Below, piece after piece: positions 50,946 through 60,519 of a stretch of 64,000 nucleotides of DNA. The stretch lies in NCBI GenBank assembly GCA_902800795.1, contig CADCFQ010000005.1, positions 1-64,000 of the forward strand, in the 5' to 3' direction. Under the pieces are notes generated by a model, which was not told the DNA's origin, searched no databases, and worked only from the letters and a program-made list of their open reading frames with translations. Made by a program: the position numbers and the translations under genes. How positions within the stretch are numbered: position 1 is the stretch's first letter; the number at the start of each line of letters is the position of its first letter. This stretch comes from an uncultured Ruminococcus sp. (GTDB lineage: Bacteria; Bacillota; Clostridia; Oscillospirales; Ruminococcaceae).

Positions 50946-52174
50946 TATTTCTTCATTCTAATTATCGAGTTCTTTGCAAACGCCTTGTCGCTGGTCATCG
51001 AGAACTTCATGGCGGCGTGGTTGGCGGTGTCGATAGGGTTGTCCCACTCGTCAAACAGCTCGCTTACCTTCATCGTCACCGGCTCGCCCTCAAAGGACAG
51101 CACCTCGACTTCGTCGCCCAGGTTGAACTTGTTCTTCTGCTGACAGTAGAGCCTGCCGTCCTTATAGCCCTCGACTATGGCCACAACGTCATACTCCCTG
51201 ACATAGCCGCTGGTGCCGTAATACTGGCTCTGCTGGGGTCTGCCGAAATAGAAGCCCTCGCAGTAGGCCCTGTGGCTGACCTTATATACCTCGTCCTTTA
51301 TCCACTGGGGAAGCTCGAAGTGGTCGGGGTCGGCCTTGAAGATGTCCATAGCCTTGCGGTAAGCATTCGTCACCACCGAAACATAATAGCTCGACTTTGC
51401 TCTGCCCTCTATCTTGAAGCTGTTTATGCCTGCCTTCGCCAGCTTGTCGATATGCTCTATCAGGCACATATCCTTGGCGTTCAAGATGTATGTTCCCTTT
51501 TCGTCCTCGAACACCGGGAAATACTGGCCGGGTCTCGTCTCCTCCATAAGGTGATATCCCCAGCGGCAGGGCTGAGCGCACTCGCCACGGTTTGCGTCAC
51601 GTCCTGTAAGGTACTGTGAGATAAGGCATCTGCCCGAAAAGCTCACACACATAGCCCCGTGAACGAAGCACTCTATCTCCAGCTCCTTCGGGGTCTTTGC
51701 CCTTAGCTCTGCTATCTCCTCAAGGGTCATCTCTCTCGCAAGAACGACCCTCTTGGCGCCCATCTCATAAAAAGCATTTGCGCTGGCATAATTTACTATG
51801 CCTGCCTGTGTGGAAACGTGGATATCTATATCGGGAGCATACTTTCTCACAAGCGTGAACACGCCGATATCATTGACTATCAGCGCATCCACACCGGCTT
51901 CCTCCGCCTCCCTGACGAACTGTTCAAGGTGGGGTATCTCGTTGTTATGAGGAAGGGTATTGCAGGTAAGATACACCCGTTTTCCCCTTGAATGAGCTTC
52001 ATCGCACGCCTTTCTGAGAAGCTCGCTGTCAAAGTTTGCCGAAGCTGCTCTCATCCCGAAGCCTGTGCCGCCCAGATAGACGGCATCAGCTCCGAAATCG
52101 AGCGCTGCATAAAGTCTTTCCATATCTCCCACGGGAGAGAGTATCTCCAGAAGGTCGGTATTGAGATCACGCAT
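50945..52174 (-). CDS. U32 family peptidase-like protein (tRNA hydroxylation type)
   Basis: A 409-residue protein. The U32 signature ECFVHGAMCVSFSGRCLIS (about 167-185), GECAQPCRW and NAKDMCLIEHIDKL are conserved, with four Cys probably holding an iron-sulfur cluster. The TIM-like N-terminal part starts LEILSPVGDMERLYAAL. Close relatives (YrrO/TrhP) take part in 5-hydroxyuridine formation at tRNA position 34, while others were annotated as collagenases; the tRNA role is more likely. It follows mltG by 15 bp, the last gene of the operon. Confidence 0.9.
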   Translation of the reverse strand: MRDLNTDLLEILSPVGDMERLYAALDFGADAVYLGGTGFGMRAASANFDSELLRKACDEAHSRGKRVYLTCNTLPHNNEIPHLEQFVREAEEAGVDALIVNDIGVFTLVRKYAPDIDIHVSTQAGIVNYASANAFYEMGAKRVVLAREMTLEEIAELRAKTPKELEIECFVHGAMCVSFSGRCLISQYLTGRDANRGECAQPCRWGYHLMEETRPGQYFPVFEDEKGTYILNAKDMCLIEHIDKLAKAGINSFKIEGRAKSSYYVSVVTNAYRKAMDIFKADPDHFELPQWIKDEVYKVSHRAYCEGFYFGRPQQSQYYGTSGYVREYDVVAIVEGYKDGRLYCQQKNKFNLGDEVEVLSFEGEPVTMKVSELFDEWDNPIDTANHAAMKFSMTSDKAFAKNSIIRMKK

Positions 52175-52189
52175 CAGATCATTCCTTTA

Positions 52190-53755
52190 TCACGCAAGTC
52201 CTGCCTTCTTCAGGTTAGCCTCGTGCTCCTCAAGAGTCTCGGCATAGAAGGTCTGCTTGGTCGTGAGGTTATTACAGAAGTAGTAGTACTTGGTCTTAGC
52301 AGGATTGAGAACTGCCTTGATAGCGTCGATACCCGGGTTGCAGATAGGTCCTGCCGGCAGGCCCTTACAGCTGTATGTATCGTAGCTCTCAGTATAGTGC
52401 TCGATAGCTGTGGTGGTATCTGCCTGGGTATTGATAACGTTCTTGATATAGTTGTTCGTGGTATCCGACTGGAGCATAGGATAGGTGTCGGGGTCGTTGA
52501 GACGGTTGATGAATACAGATGCGACATTGGGCATCTCCTCGACGGAAGCCGACTCGAGCTGTACCAGAGACGCAAGAGTCATTATCTGCTGGAAATTGAG
52601 CTTCTGGTTATCCAGCTTCGGCTCGATAGAAGTGGTGTACTGCTTCTGGAAGGACTCCTTCACCTTCTTGGCCACGTTCTCTGCCGAATCATTTACATAG
52701 AAGTCGTATGTATCGGGATAGAAGTAGCCCTCTCTTGCATAGAAGGTATCGGCGTTCTTGTCTATCTTCTTCTCGAAGTCGAAGCCCTGGTCACGGTTGA
52801 ACTGGAAGATAAAGTCGTCAGCCTTGCAGACCTCGGCTTCTTCAAGCTTGTTAGCAACAGTAACAAGGTTCTCGCCCTCGGCGAAGGTAACAGTTACAGA
52901 CTTATAGGATTCTCTCTGAACGGAGAGCTTCTCGATGATATCCTGATAGCCGTTTGAAGGCTGGAGCGTGATGTCTCCGGGATAGAGAACAGGGTCGTCC
53001 TGGAGCTTCAGAGCTATCTTGAACAGGGTCTTGTTCTGGATAACGCCGTTCTCGATAAGGATATCGGCTATCCTGTCGTTGTCCGAGCCCTGGGGGATAT
53101 TAAAGCGGATATCGCTCTCGCTCTTGCCTATTCCGTAGAACTCCATACCCAGCTTGATGCCTGTGACAGCCACAAGCAGCGAAACGGTAAGGATGATAGC
53201 AACTATGATTATGCCGCCGAAGATAGTTCCGTTGAAGCGGCTCTTTTTCTTCTTTTTCTTTTTCTTCTTCGAGCCGGTCTTAGTGCCCGTTTTCTTTTGT
53301 GTCGGACGCTGTCCCTCGGGGCGCTTCGGTCTCTGAGGTGTCTGTCCGGGCTTTGCCTCCGGGATAACGGGAGCCGCAGCTTCGGCCTGTTCCTCGGGCT
53401 TCTCGTTCTGGTCAGGCTTAGCCGTCCCGGCTGCTTCGGGGATAACGCTCTCCGGCGCCGGCTGGGATGCCTGCTTCTGTGCCTGCTCCTCCTCGGTGTT
53501 TACCGCCATAGAAGCTTTGTCTGCTTCCTTTTCCAATACAGCCACAGCAGAGGCTGCCGAAAGTGCGGACGCAGCATTGCTGAGATCCGACCTTGCAGAT
53601 CTCTGGAGTGCGGCAACGTCGTTATGAGCCTTGCTCTTTGCGCTCTCCTGAGGGTCGGCATCCGTCTTCGGGCTGACAGGTGCAAAAGCCTTTTCTTCTG
53701 CCTGCGGCTCTGTACCCTGAACGAATAAAGGATTGCCGTTTCTAGAATCACTCAT
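52190..53755 (-). CDS. mltG: Endolytic murein transglycosylase MltG
   Basis: A 521-residue membrane enzyme that cuts nascent glycan strands. A long cytosolic Ala/Glu/Pro-rich N-terminus (1-150) leads to a poly-lysine run (about 163-171), one TM helix (about 178-200), then the LysM-like and YceG domains. The catalytic region LASLVQLESASVEEMPNVAS contains the conserved Glu, and CNPGIDAIKAVLNP with KTKYYYF is the C-terminal signature. The cytosolic extension is longer than in E. coli. The start at 53755 has GAAAGGA about 9 nt upstream. Neighbour genes on the same strand supply folate and thymidylate functions. Confidence 0.92.
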   Translation of the reverse strand: MSDSRNGNPLFVQGTEPQAEEKAFAPVSPKTDADPQESAKSKAHNDVAALQRSARSDLSNAASALSAASAVAVLEKEADKASMAVNTEEEQAQKQASQPAPESVIPEAAGTAKPDQNEKPEEQAEAAAPVIPEAKPGQTPQRPKRPEGQRPTQKKTGTKTGSKKKKKKKKKSRFNGTIFGGIIIVAIILTVSLLVAVTGIKLGMEFYGIGKSESDIRFNIPQGSDNDRIADILIENGVIQNKTLFKIALKLQDDPVLYPGDITLQPSNGYQDIIEKLSVQRESYKSVTVTFAEGENLVTVANKLEEAEVCKADDFIFQFNRDQGFDFEKKIDKNADTFYAREGYFYPDTYDFYVNDSAENVAKKVKESFQKQYTTSIEPKLDNQKLNFQQIMTLASLVQLESASVEEMPNVASVFINRLNDPDTYPMLQSDTTNNYIKNVINTQADTTTAIEHYTESYDTYSCKGLPAGPICNPGIDAIKAVLNPAKTKYYYFCNNLTTKQTFYAETLEEHEANLKKAGLA

Positions 53756-53799
53756 CAGTTTTCTTCCTTTCTCCTTACGGTGAAAAAGGCACAGCCTTA

Positions 53800-54372
53800 T
53801 CACTCACCTGTAAAACGGTAGGTATTTTTATCAGTTATAAGCATATCAGCTTTGATATCAAATCCATTGTGCGAAAGCCTGTCACAGACACAGTTCTCAT
53901 AGCAGATGCCGAGCTTCACGCCCCCAAAGTCTGCTAAAAAGCGGTCGTAGTAGCCTCCGCCAAAGCCAAGGCGAAAGCCCTCTTTGTCAAAGGCAAGCCC
54001 CGGCAGTATGCAAACAGCATTCTCAAAACGCTCTGTCCGCTCAGGGCTCTCCGGGGGTTCAAGTATCCCCATAGGGCTCTCTTCAAGCTCATCAAAGGAG
54101 CGCACCCTGTAAAAGTGCATTATCCCGTCCTTCGGGCTGCCCACACAGCGTGGACAAAGAACGGTCTTCTCCGAAAAAGCACTCCTTAGTATCTCCCTCG
54201 TGGAGACCTCGATATCCGTTGAGACAAAGCAGAGAAACATCTCACAGCTTTTATACTGCTCACTTTCAAGGAGCCTTTTTGCTATCTGCCTGTCGGCTTC
54301 TCTTCGCTCGTCACTGCTCATCCCAAGGCGGAGCTCTTTATAATAGCGTCTTAGCTCTTTCTTATCATTCAT
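53800..54372 (-). CDS. 5-formyltetrahydrofolate cyclo-ligase
   Basis: A 190-residue ATP-dependent enzyme that recycles 5-formyl-THF to 5,10-methenyl-THF. Basic N-terminal helix (KKELRRYYKELRLGMS), the LPGLAFDKEGFRLGFGGGYYDRFL block (ATP and folate site) and LITDKN near the end are family markers. The start at 54372 gives an ATGA overlap with the DJ-1 gene. Together with thyX it serves one-carbon metabolism. Confidence 0.94.
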   Translation of the reverse strand: MNDKKELRRYYKELRLGMSSDERREADRQIAKRLLESEQYKSCEMFLCFVSTDIEVSTREILRSAFSEKTVLCPRCVGSPKDGIMHFYRVRSFDELEESPMGILEPPESPERTERFENAVCILPGLAFDKEGFRLGFGGGYYDRFLADFGGVKLGICYENCVCDRLSHNGFDIKADMLITDKNTYRFTGE

Positions 54373-54911
54373 CCGCACTGGATACCCGCTCTTACGCTGT
54401 CGGATACTTCCTTTGAGACCACAAGCTCTGCAAGCTTCAGTCCGAACTCGACGCAGACGCCTGCGCCCTTTGCGGTAACTATCTTACCGTCATGGACAAC
54501 GCCCTCGCCTGTGGGAACAGCGCCCGTCAGGTCCTTTTCAAATCCGGGATAGCAGGTAGCCTTTTTCCCCGAAAGCAGACCCTTGTGGCCAAGGATAGAG
54601 GGTGCCGCACAGATAGCGGCAAGATATTTATCATTGTCAGCACAGAAGTCGATAGCCGCCTGTACTGTCTTGTCAGCTTCAAGGTTCAAGGTTCCCGGCA
54701 TACCGCCCGGAAGAACGACCATATCAACGTCGTCCCCAAGCTTCACCTGACCGCAGGTGATATCAGCCTTTACAGCCACCTTCTGGGAGCTCATCACAGC
54801 CTCGCCGCCTACGCCGACAGTAACAACATTGACACCGCTTCTTCTGAGGATATCCACAGGTGCCATAGCCTCGATAAGCTCAAATCCGTTTGCAAGAAAA
54901 ACATATACCAT
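54369..54911 (-). CDS. DJ-1/PfpI family protein
   Basis: A 180-residue protein of the DJ-1 superfamily. E11 (ANGFELIEA), the nucleophile Cys in AAICAAPSILG and the LPGGMPGTLNL segment are typical of the DJ-1/ThiJ group. Roles reported for relatives include glyoxalase-like and redox functions; none can be assigned here. AGGAGG lies 6 nt before the ATG at 54911. Confidence 0.92.
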   Translation of the reverse strand: MVYVFLANGFELIEAMAPVDILRRSGVNVVTVGVGGEAVMSSQKVAVKADITCGQVKLGDDVDMVVLPGGMPGTLNLEADKTVQAAIDFCADNDKYLAAICAAPSILGHKGLLSGKKATCYPGFEKDLTGAVPTGEGVVHDGKIVTAKGAGVCVEFGLKLAELVVSKEVSDSVRAGIQCG

Positions 54912-54925
54912 AGTTATCCTCCTTG

Positions 54926-55585
54926 TCACAAGCCAAGTTCTTTTATTATATCTGCAAAAATATCATCTATCGGTCTGGGAGCATCGCCGTCGCTGCAGGA
55001 TATAAGCTTCCAGCCGCATCTTTCTGCGGTGAAAAGCGCTGCTTTGCGGCAGGCATGAAGATAAGAAACATCCGCCTCGTGGATATCCTTTTTCGCTTCG
55101 TCCCCGTTATATCTTCCGCTCATAAGCTTCTGCGATATCTCTATGGGCATATCAAGAAAGATCACCTGATCGGGTCTTGGCAAGCCCAGCTTGCGATACT
55201 CATAGTCTTCCAGCCACTGTATATATTCCTCCCACTTTTCCTCGGGGAGCTTTGTCATCTGATAGATACAGTTCGAGGTCACATACCTTGCCGCCGAGAT
55301 AAACGCACCGTCCTTATAGTCCTTCTCCCAGAACTGACGGTAGCTGACATATCTGTCCACCGCATAGAAGGATGAAGCCGCATAGGCGTTCACATCCGAG
55401 GGTGAGGAACCTATCTTTCCCGAAAGGTAGAGCTTCACCAGCGCCGACGACTCGTTGTCATAGTCGGGGAAGCTTATGGACTTGTGCTTTATGCCCTTAT
55501 CGGTCAGGTATCTGTCAAGCATCTCAAATTGTGTGGACTTTCCGCTTCCGTCAAGCCCCTCAAGCACAGCTATCTTACCCGGCAT
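54926..55585 (-). CDS. tmk: Thymidylate kinase
   Basis: A 219-residue kinase that phosphorylates dTMP to dTDP. P-loop GLDGSGKS (10-17), SFPDYDNESSALVKLYL, DRYVSYRQFWEKDY and the ARYVTSNCIYQMTK segment fit the family. The LID is short. It follows thyX by 4 bp, joining dTMP synthesis and phosphorylation in one operon. Confidence 0.94.
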   Translation of the reverse strand: MPGKIAVLEGLDGSGKSTQFEMLDRYLTDKGIKHKSISFPDYDNESSALVKLYLSGKIGSSPSDVNAYAASSFYAVDRYVSYRQFWEKDYKDGAFISAARYVTSNCIYQMTKLPEEKWEEYIQWLEDYEYRKLGLPRPDQVIFLDMPIEISQKLMSGRYNGDEAKKDIHEADVSYLHACRKAALFTAERCGWKLISCSDGDAPRPIDDIFADIIKELGL

Positions 55586-55589
55586 GGCT

Positions 55590-56378
55590 TTATTGCTCCC
55601 TTTCTCTGATATCCGCTTTCATCTTCTTATACTCCTCGGTCACCTGAGCCATCTTTCCGCAGCTCATCTTGCCCTCGGGGCATCTTCCCAGCATAACGCA
55701 GGAGGGTCCCGCCTTTTTGAAAAGGTTAGGGGCGACCTCACAGCAGAGGCGGAGCATCTCGTCTGCCACAGCCTTTATCTCCCACTGTGCTCTGCTGCAG
55801 CAGCGGTGACGGAAGAAATTAAGGAGCGTCCTTACATTCATCGTGACTATTATCTTAGTCTCACAGGCATTGGGCAGCACGAACCTTGCGTCCTCATTGG
55901 CTTTTTTTACAGCCCTGCTCCTTGCCGTTTTCTCGTCAAGCCCCTCGTCCATAAGAGTCTTTGTGTGCATCTCGGTAAGCAGAGCCGCTATCTTCTCATA
56001 GCCCTCGGTTATCTGAGCCATCTGCTTTTCAAACTCAGCCTTCGCCTCGGGACATTCTTCAATAGCCGGCGGAGTTACGAACTCAAAGCCGTTCTCGTTC
56101 ACATAGCGCTGGCTCTTCTGGGAATATGAAGCTATCCTGTGTCTTACCAGCTGGTGCGAACAGGCTCTCGATATGCCCTCTATCGCAAAGGTAAAGGAGG
56201 CGTGCTCTACAGGGCTCTCGTGGCCTATCGAGGCGAGCATATCGACAAAGCTCTCCACCTTTTCGGGGGTCAGGCCCTCCATGAGCCGGTCAACATCGCT
56301 GCTGGAATAGCAAAGCTTGGCAGCTGTTGCGACGAGCTTTTCGGGCTCCGGGGTATGGCTGAGAAGTCTCACCTTCAT
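55590..56378 (-). CDS. thyX: FAD-dependent thymidylate synthase
   Basis: A 262-residue flavoenzyme that makes dTMP from dUMP using methylene-THF and NADPH without forming dihydrofolate. The ThyX motif RHRxxSxxxxSxRY is at 79-92 (R79, H80, R81, S84, S89, R91, Y92). LPNACETKIIVTMNVRTLLNFFRHR and CSRAQWEI follow. AGGAGG is 8-9 nt upstream of the ATG. It leads the thyX-tmk-DJ-1-ligase-mltG-U32 operon; the upstream 277 bp contains repeat copy 2. Confidence 0.97.
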   Translation of the reverse strand: MKVRLLSHTPEPEKLVATAAKLCYSSSDVDRLMEGLTPEKVESFVDMLASIGHESPVEHASFTFAIEGISRACSHQLVRHRIASYSQKSQRYVNENGFEFVTPPAIEECPEAKAEFEKQMAQITEGYEKIAALLTEMHTKTLMDEGLDEKTARSRAVKKANEDARFVLPNACETKIIVTMNVRTLLNFFRHRCCSRAQWEIKAVADEMLRLCCEVAPNLFKKAGPSCVMLGRCPEGKMSCGKMAQVTEEYKKMKADIREREQ

Positions 56379-56585
56379 GAAAACATTCCTCCTGTTTTGC
56401 TTTCATTTTGCAATACACTGACGGTACTACATACACTATTGATTATAGCATCATTTTGCCGATAAGTCAATAAATTTCGCTTATTTTTCGACAATCACCA
56501 AAAAAGCCCGTTATAGAATGGGATGATTTGGCAGGCTGAAGCTTATGCTGATAAGATAATGTGAGCTTTCTCCGCCGCAGACACA

Positions 56586-56676
56586 AAAAAAGGTATTGCC
56601 AACGCCCGATGATATTAAAATCATCGCCGCAGGCGATACCTTAACTATTCATTATTCATTCTTCATTATTCATTAT
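56586..56676. repeat. Structured dispersed repeat, copy 2
   Basis: In opposite orientation to the copy at 14229. The core GGTATTGCC...GGCGATACC contains GATGAT/ATCATC and ATCGCC/GGCGAT hairpins, then an AT-rich TTAACTATTCATTATTCATT tail of heptads. Base changes relative to copy 1 largely preserve pairing in the central and right hairpins. Its tail encodes, on the minus strand, the last residues (MNNEE) and the stop of recN. The rest of 56379-56585 shows no gene. Confidence 0.75.
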
Positions 56677-58341
56677 TTTCTCCGCATCTGTGAGATACTG
56701 CTCGGCGTTTTCAAGCATAAGCTCGGTTATGTTCTCGCCGCCCATTATCCTTGCGAGCTCTCTTTTTCTGCCCTCGTGGTCAAGGGGACGCACGCTGGTC
56801 TTTGTCCTGCCGTCCTCCACTTGCTTCTCGATAAGCAGATGCTCGTCCGCCATAACAGCTATCTGGGACAGGTGGGTAACACAGATGACCTGGCGCAGAG
56901 AGGCTATCTGTTTTAGCTTAATGCCTATCTTCTCGGCCGCTCTTCCGCTGACGCCTGTATCTATCTCGTCAAAGATAAGCGTCTCGATATCGTCCTTTTC
57001 TGCGATAACGTTCTTGAGCGCCAGCATTATCCTTGAAAGCTCACCGCCCGAGGCTATCTTTGCGATAGGCTTTGGCTCCTCGCCGGCATTTGCGCTGATA
57101 AGAAACTCGATATTGTCAAGGCCGCTGACAGTGAGCTTGCCTTTTTTGTTGTCAACGCAGATCTTCACATCCGGCATATTGAGAAATTCAAGCTCCTCTG
57201 CCACCTGACTCGTAAAACGCTGTGCCGCTTTCATCCTGTGGTCGGAAAGGGCGTTGGCCTTTATGGTCACGGTCTTCAGAAGCTCCGCCATCTCGGCGTT
57301 GAGCTCATCAAGATCCTCGTCGGCGCTCTCCAGCTGTGCCAGTGCAAAGCCCGTCTCTTCAAAGGCAGTGAGCACATCCGATAGTTCGGGGCCGTATTTT
57401 TTCTTAGCCCGTCTTAGTTCTTCCCAGCGGCTGTTGAGATAGTCATATCTTGCGGGGTCAACATCCAGCTTGTCAAGCAGTGACGAAAGCTCGTCGCTGA
57501 TATCCCCAAGCTCTATCGCTGCGGACTCCAGCCTTTCATAAAGCTTTTGTGCCGGCTCATAGACCTCGGTGACCTCCGAGAGCCTGTCTCGGGAACGCTG
57601 GGTCATAGTCACGGCGCCGTCTCTGTCGTCATCCCCTGAAAGGAAAGCCGCAGCGCCGTACAGGGCTTCGCTTATGGTAACGGCGTTTTTGAGCACATTC
57701 AGCTCCGCCTCTATCTCGTCGTCCTCGCCCTCTCTGATATCCAGGGCTTTCAGCTCCTCATAGCGCTCACGCAGAAGATCAGCCTTTTCGCTTTTTGCGG
57801 CTATCTCGCCTTTGAGCTTGTTTATCTGCTTGGCCTTTGCCTGGAGCTGTCTGAAAGCCTCACGGTATTCATCAAGCAGCGGCTGGGAGTCGGCGTAGCT
57901 GTCTAAGATATCGATATGTCTTTCCGGTGACATAAGTATCTGATTGTCATGCTGACCGTGGATGTTCACAAGAAGCTCCCCCACCTGTCTCAGTGCCGAG
58001 GCATTGACGACCCGGGAGTTTATCCTAGCCATACTGCCGCCGTCGACGGATATCTCACGGGTAAGGAGCAGCTGTCCGTCCTCACACTCTATGCCCAGCT
58101 CCTCCAGAACGCTCCTGACACTGTCGGAAACGTCAGTAAACAAAGCAGACACAACGGCCTTTTTCGTTCCGCTTCGCACTATATCCTTATTGGAGCGCTG
58201 ACCGAGAATGGCATTTATCCCGTTTATCAGTATCGACTTTCCTGCTCCGGTTTCGCCGGTAAAGACATTGAAGGAGCCGCAAAGCTCACACGAAGCCTTC
58301 TCGATGACCGCCAGGTTCTCAATATAAAGTTCTTTGAGCAT
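56656..58341 (-). CDS. recN: DNA repair protein RecN
   Basis: A 561-residue SMC-like ATPase recruited to double-strand breaks. Walker A FTGETGAGKSILING (28-42), the Q-loop INIHGQHDNQILMSPERH, two coiled coils (about 155-370), signature ASGGELSRIMLALK and Walker B ETLIFDEIDTGVSG are complete. The last five residues lie in dispersed repeat copy 2, so the natural C-terminus may have been replaced; the core is unaffected. It ends the xseA-recN operon, 20 bp after argR. Confidence 0.97.
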   Translation of the reverse strand: MLKELYIENLAVIEKASCELCGSFNVFTGETGAGKSILINGINAILGQRSNKDIVRSGTKKAVVSALFTDVSDSVRSVLEELGIECEDGQLLLTREISVDGGSMARINSRVVNASALRQVGELLVNIHGQHDNQILMSPERHIDILDSYADSQPLLDEYREAFRQLQAKAKQINKLKGEIAAKSEKADLLRERYEELKALDIREGEDDEIEAELNVLKNAVTISEALYGAAAFLSGDDDRDGAVTMTQRSRDRLSEVTEVYEPAQKLYERLESAAIELGDISDELSSLLDKLDVDPARYDYLNSRWEELRRAKKKYGPELSDVLTAFEETGFALAQLESADEDLDELNAEMAELLKTVTIKANALSDHRMKAAQRFTSQVAEELEFLNMPDVKICVDNKKGKLTVSGLDNIEFLISANAGEEPKPIAKIASGGELSRIMLALKNVIAEKDDIETLIFDEIDTGVSGRAAEKIGIKLKQIASLRQVICVTHLSQIAVMADEHLLIEKQVEDGRTKTSVRPLDHEGRKRELARIMGGENITELMLENAEQYLTDAEKIMNNEE

Positions 58342-58361
58342 TATCTATCAGATCCTGTGTT

Positions 58362-58820
58362 TTAATTTGTGATTATGGCCCTGAATTCCGCCGTTATCTG
58401 CTTGGCGTCGTGTTCAGTGCGCATAAGGATGAAAATGGTATCGTCACCTGCAAGGGTGCCCACCACCTTGTCAAGGCGGATATTGTCAAGCTTTGCGCAG
58501 ACCGCCTGGGCCATACCTGTCATACACTTGACCACCACTGTGTTCATCGCATAGTCGACAGCCACCACCGCATCAGCCAGCAGGCTGTATAAAGCTGCAC
58601 TGTCGCTTGAAACGCTGCGGCTTATGGCAGGCTCCGTATAGCGGTATCTGCCCTCGGAGTCAGTGGCCTTTGTGAGCGCAAGCTCCCTCATATCTCTTGA
58701 AAGGGTAGCCTGTGTAACGCTCATGCCCTCTTTGGCGAGAGCGCTTTTAAGCTCCTCCTGAGTGCTTATGACCTCCCGGGAGATAAGCTTCAGTATCAGC
58801 TCGTGACGTTCGGATTTCAT
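58362..58820 (-). CDS. argR: Arginine repressor ArgR
   Basis: A 152-residue hexameric regulator of arginine metabolism. The winged HTH (RHELILKLISREVISTQEEL, VTQATLSRDMRELAL) is followed by the oligomerisation and arginine-binding domain (VGTLAGDDTIFILMR). The ATG overlaps the nadK stop by 4 bp. The argR-recN pairing is widely conserved in Firmicutes. Confidence 0.96.
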   Translation of the reverse strand: MKSERHELILKLISREVISTQEELKSALAKEGMSVTQATLSRDMRELALTKATDSEGRYRYTEPAISRSVSSDSAALYSLLADAVVAVDYAMNTVVVKCMTGMAQAVCAKLDNIRLDKVVGTLAGDDTIFILMRTEHDAKQITAEFRAIITN

Positions 58821-59698
58821 GGTGCTTCCTCCTCCTCAGTCCCCTTCAGCGGCATCATCAGCTTGTTGTGTACAGAGCTGAAAAAGCTTCCGCCGGCTAT
58901 ATCTATAATGTCGATATAATACTTCGATCTTGTTACCCTGACAGTGTCGCCGTCTGTCAGGCGGGCAACGTTGTTGCCGTCGATGTTCACCCACACATGG
59001 CTCTGGTCTCTGGTGGCAACGCTGACGCTTATGTTGCTGTCGGCCGAGAGTATCATAGTCCTTGCGAACAGCGAATGAGCGCACACATGAGAAAACTCGA
59101 TACACTCCATTTCCGGCTCGATGATAGGGCCGCCTGCCGACATCGAATAGGCGGTGGCGCCTGTGGCAGTTGAGAAGATAACGCCGTCTGCTCGCAGAGA
59201 AGAGATGACCCTTCCCTTTTTCGAGACCTTGTAGTCTGCTATCTTGCAGTCATCGGACTTGGCGATTATTATATCGTTGAGGGCTGTGTAGGATTTCTCC
59301 TTCCCCTGGACGCTGAACTTAGCTTCAAGCATCATACGGCGGCTCTTTGAAAAATCGCCGTTTAAAAGCTTCTCCAGTTTCCCGAGCTGGGTGTGCTCCA
59401 GCGAAGCCATAAAGCCCAGCCTTCCGCAGTTTATACCCAGAACGGGCTTGCCGTGTCTTGCTGCACGCTTGGAGCATTTGAGGATAGTGCCGTCGCCGCC
59501 CACCGCAATTATGATATCGCAGGAGGCTATGCCCTCGTCCTCATTTACAAAGCATATACCGCTTTGTGTCGAGAAGACCGAGCGGTAGCTTTCGTTTATG
59601 CAAACCTGTGCTCCGCCCCCGAGCAGGATAGCAGCTGCCTCGCAGGTAGACTCATAGCAGTTGACCTTGTCAAGGTTCGGATGCATATATATTCTCAC
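58817..59698 (-). CDS. nadK: NAD kinase
   Basis: A 293-residue kinase that makes NADP from NAD. The GGDGT motif lies in IIAVGGDGTILKCSKRA, with NCGRLGFMA, LNDIIIAK and the diagnostic TGATAYSMSAGGPII block. Length is typical. It lies 5 bp after tlyA and overlaps argR. Confidence 0.96.
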   Translation of the reverse strand: MRIYMHPNLDKVNCYESTCEAAAILLGGGAQVCINESYRSVFSTQSGICFVNEDEGIASCDIIIAVGGDGTILKCSKRAARHGKPVLGINCGRLGFMASLEHTQLGKLEKLLNGDFSKSRRMMLEAKFSVQGKEKSYTALNDIIIAKSDDCKIADYKVSKKGRVISSLRADGVIFSTATGATAYSMSAGGPIIEPEMECIEFSHVCAHSLFARTMILSADSNISVSVATRDQSHVWVNIDGNNVARLTDGDTVRVTRSKYYIDIIDIAGGSFFSSVHNKLMMPLKGTEEEEAP

Positions 59699-59703
59699 AA
59701 TAG

Positions 59704-60519
59704 TCAGCTCCCTTCGTGTTTTGCCCTGAAGCTTTCAAAAGTATCTTTCACTGTCTGTGCCGCCGAAACGGCAGCGCCTGTTTTTGCACCGTCTTTTTTA
59801 AGATAGACGAGGTATTCTATATTCCCGTCCGAACCCTTCACAGACGAGCCCGTAAGCCCACGCACGCTTAGGCCTTTCTGTATAAACAGAGCGGTAAGCT
59901 CCTCTATGACCCGGATATGGTCCTTTCTGTCCCTGACTATCCCCTTTTTGCCGAGAGCCCCTCTTCCTGCCTCAAACTGGGGCTTTATAAGAAGCACCAT
60001 CTCGCCCTCATCCGCAAGGATATCAGTCATAGCATCTATGACAAGACGCAGGGAGATAAAGGACAGGTCGCCGCAGATAAAGCCCGGGGCTTCATCGAAC
60101 ATCGAGGGGGTGAGCTCTCTGGCATTTACCCCTTCCATATTGACCACCCTGTCATCAGAAACAAGGCTCTCATCAAGCTGGCCGTGACCCACATCCACAG
60201 CGTAGACCTTCTTAGCGCCGTGCATAAGAAGACACTGTGTGAAGCCCCCGGTGGATGCCCCGATATCGCAGGCCGCACAGTCTGTCACATCGGGAGAGAA
60301 GACCCTGAAAGCGTGCTCGAGTTTGAGCCCCCCTCTGCCCACAAAGGAAAGAGGGTCATCCTCACAGGTTATCTCGTCCTGCTCCGAAACGGCAAAAGCC
60401 GCCTTTGTTATAACACGGCCGTTCACGGTAACGCCGCCGTTTTTTATCATCAGCTTTGCACGCTCACGGCTTTTGATAAGCCCCCGAGCCACAAGGTATG
60501 CGTCAAGCCTCTGTGCCAT
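59704..60519 (-). CDS. tlyA: TlyA family rRNA 2'-O-methyltransferase
   Basis: A 271-residue protein. The S4 RNA-binding domain (RLDAYLVARGLIKSRERAKL, 4-23) precedes an FtsJ-like methyltransferase with CDIGASTGGFTQCLL (S-adenosylmethionine site), KKVYAVDVGHGQLDESL and LLIKPQFEAGR. It methylates 16S/23S rRNA cytidines in relatives and affects capreomycin sensitivity there. It overlaps the dxs stop by 17 bp. Confidence 0.94.
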   Translation of the reverse strand: MAQRLDAYLVARGLIKSRERAKLMIKNGGVTVNGRVITKAAFAVSEQDEITCEDDPLSFVGRGGLKLEHAFRVFSPDVTDCAACDIGASTGGFTQCLLMHGAKKVYAVDVGHGQLDESLVSDDRVVNMEGVNARELTPSMFDEAPGFICGDLSFISLRLVIDAMTDILADEGEMVLLIKPQFEAGRGALGKKGIVRDRKDHIRVIEELTALFIQKGLSVRGLTGSSVKGSDGNIEYLVYLKKDGAKTGAAVSAAQTVKDTFESFRAKHEGS

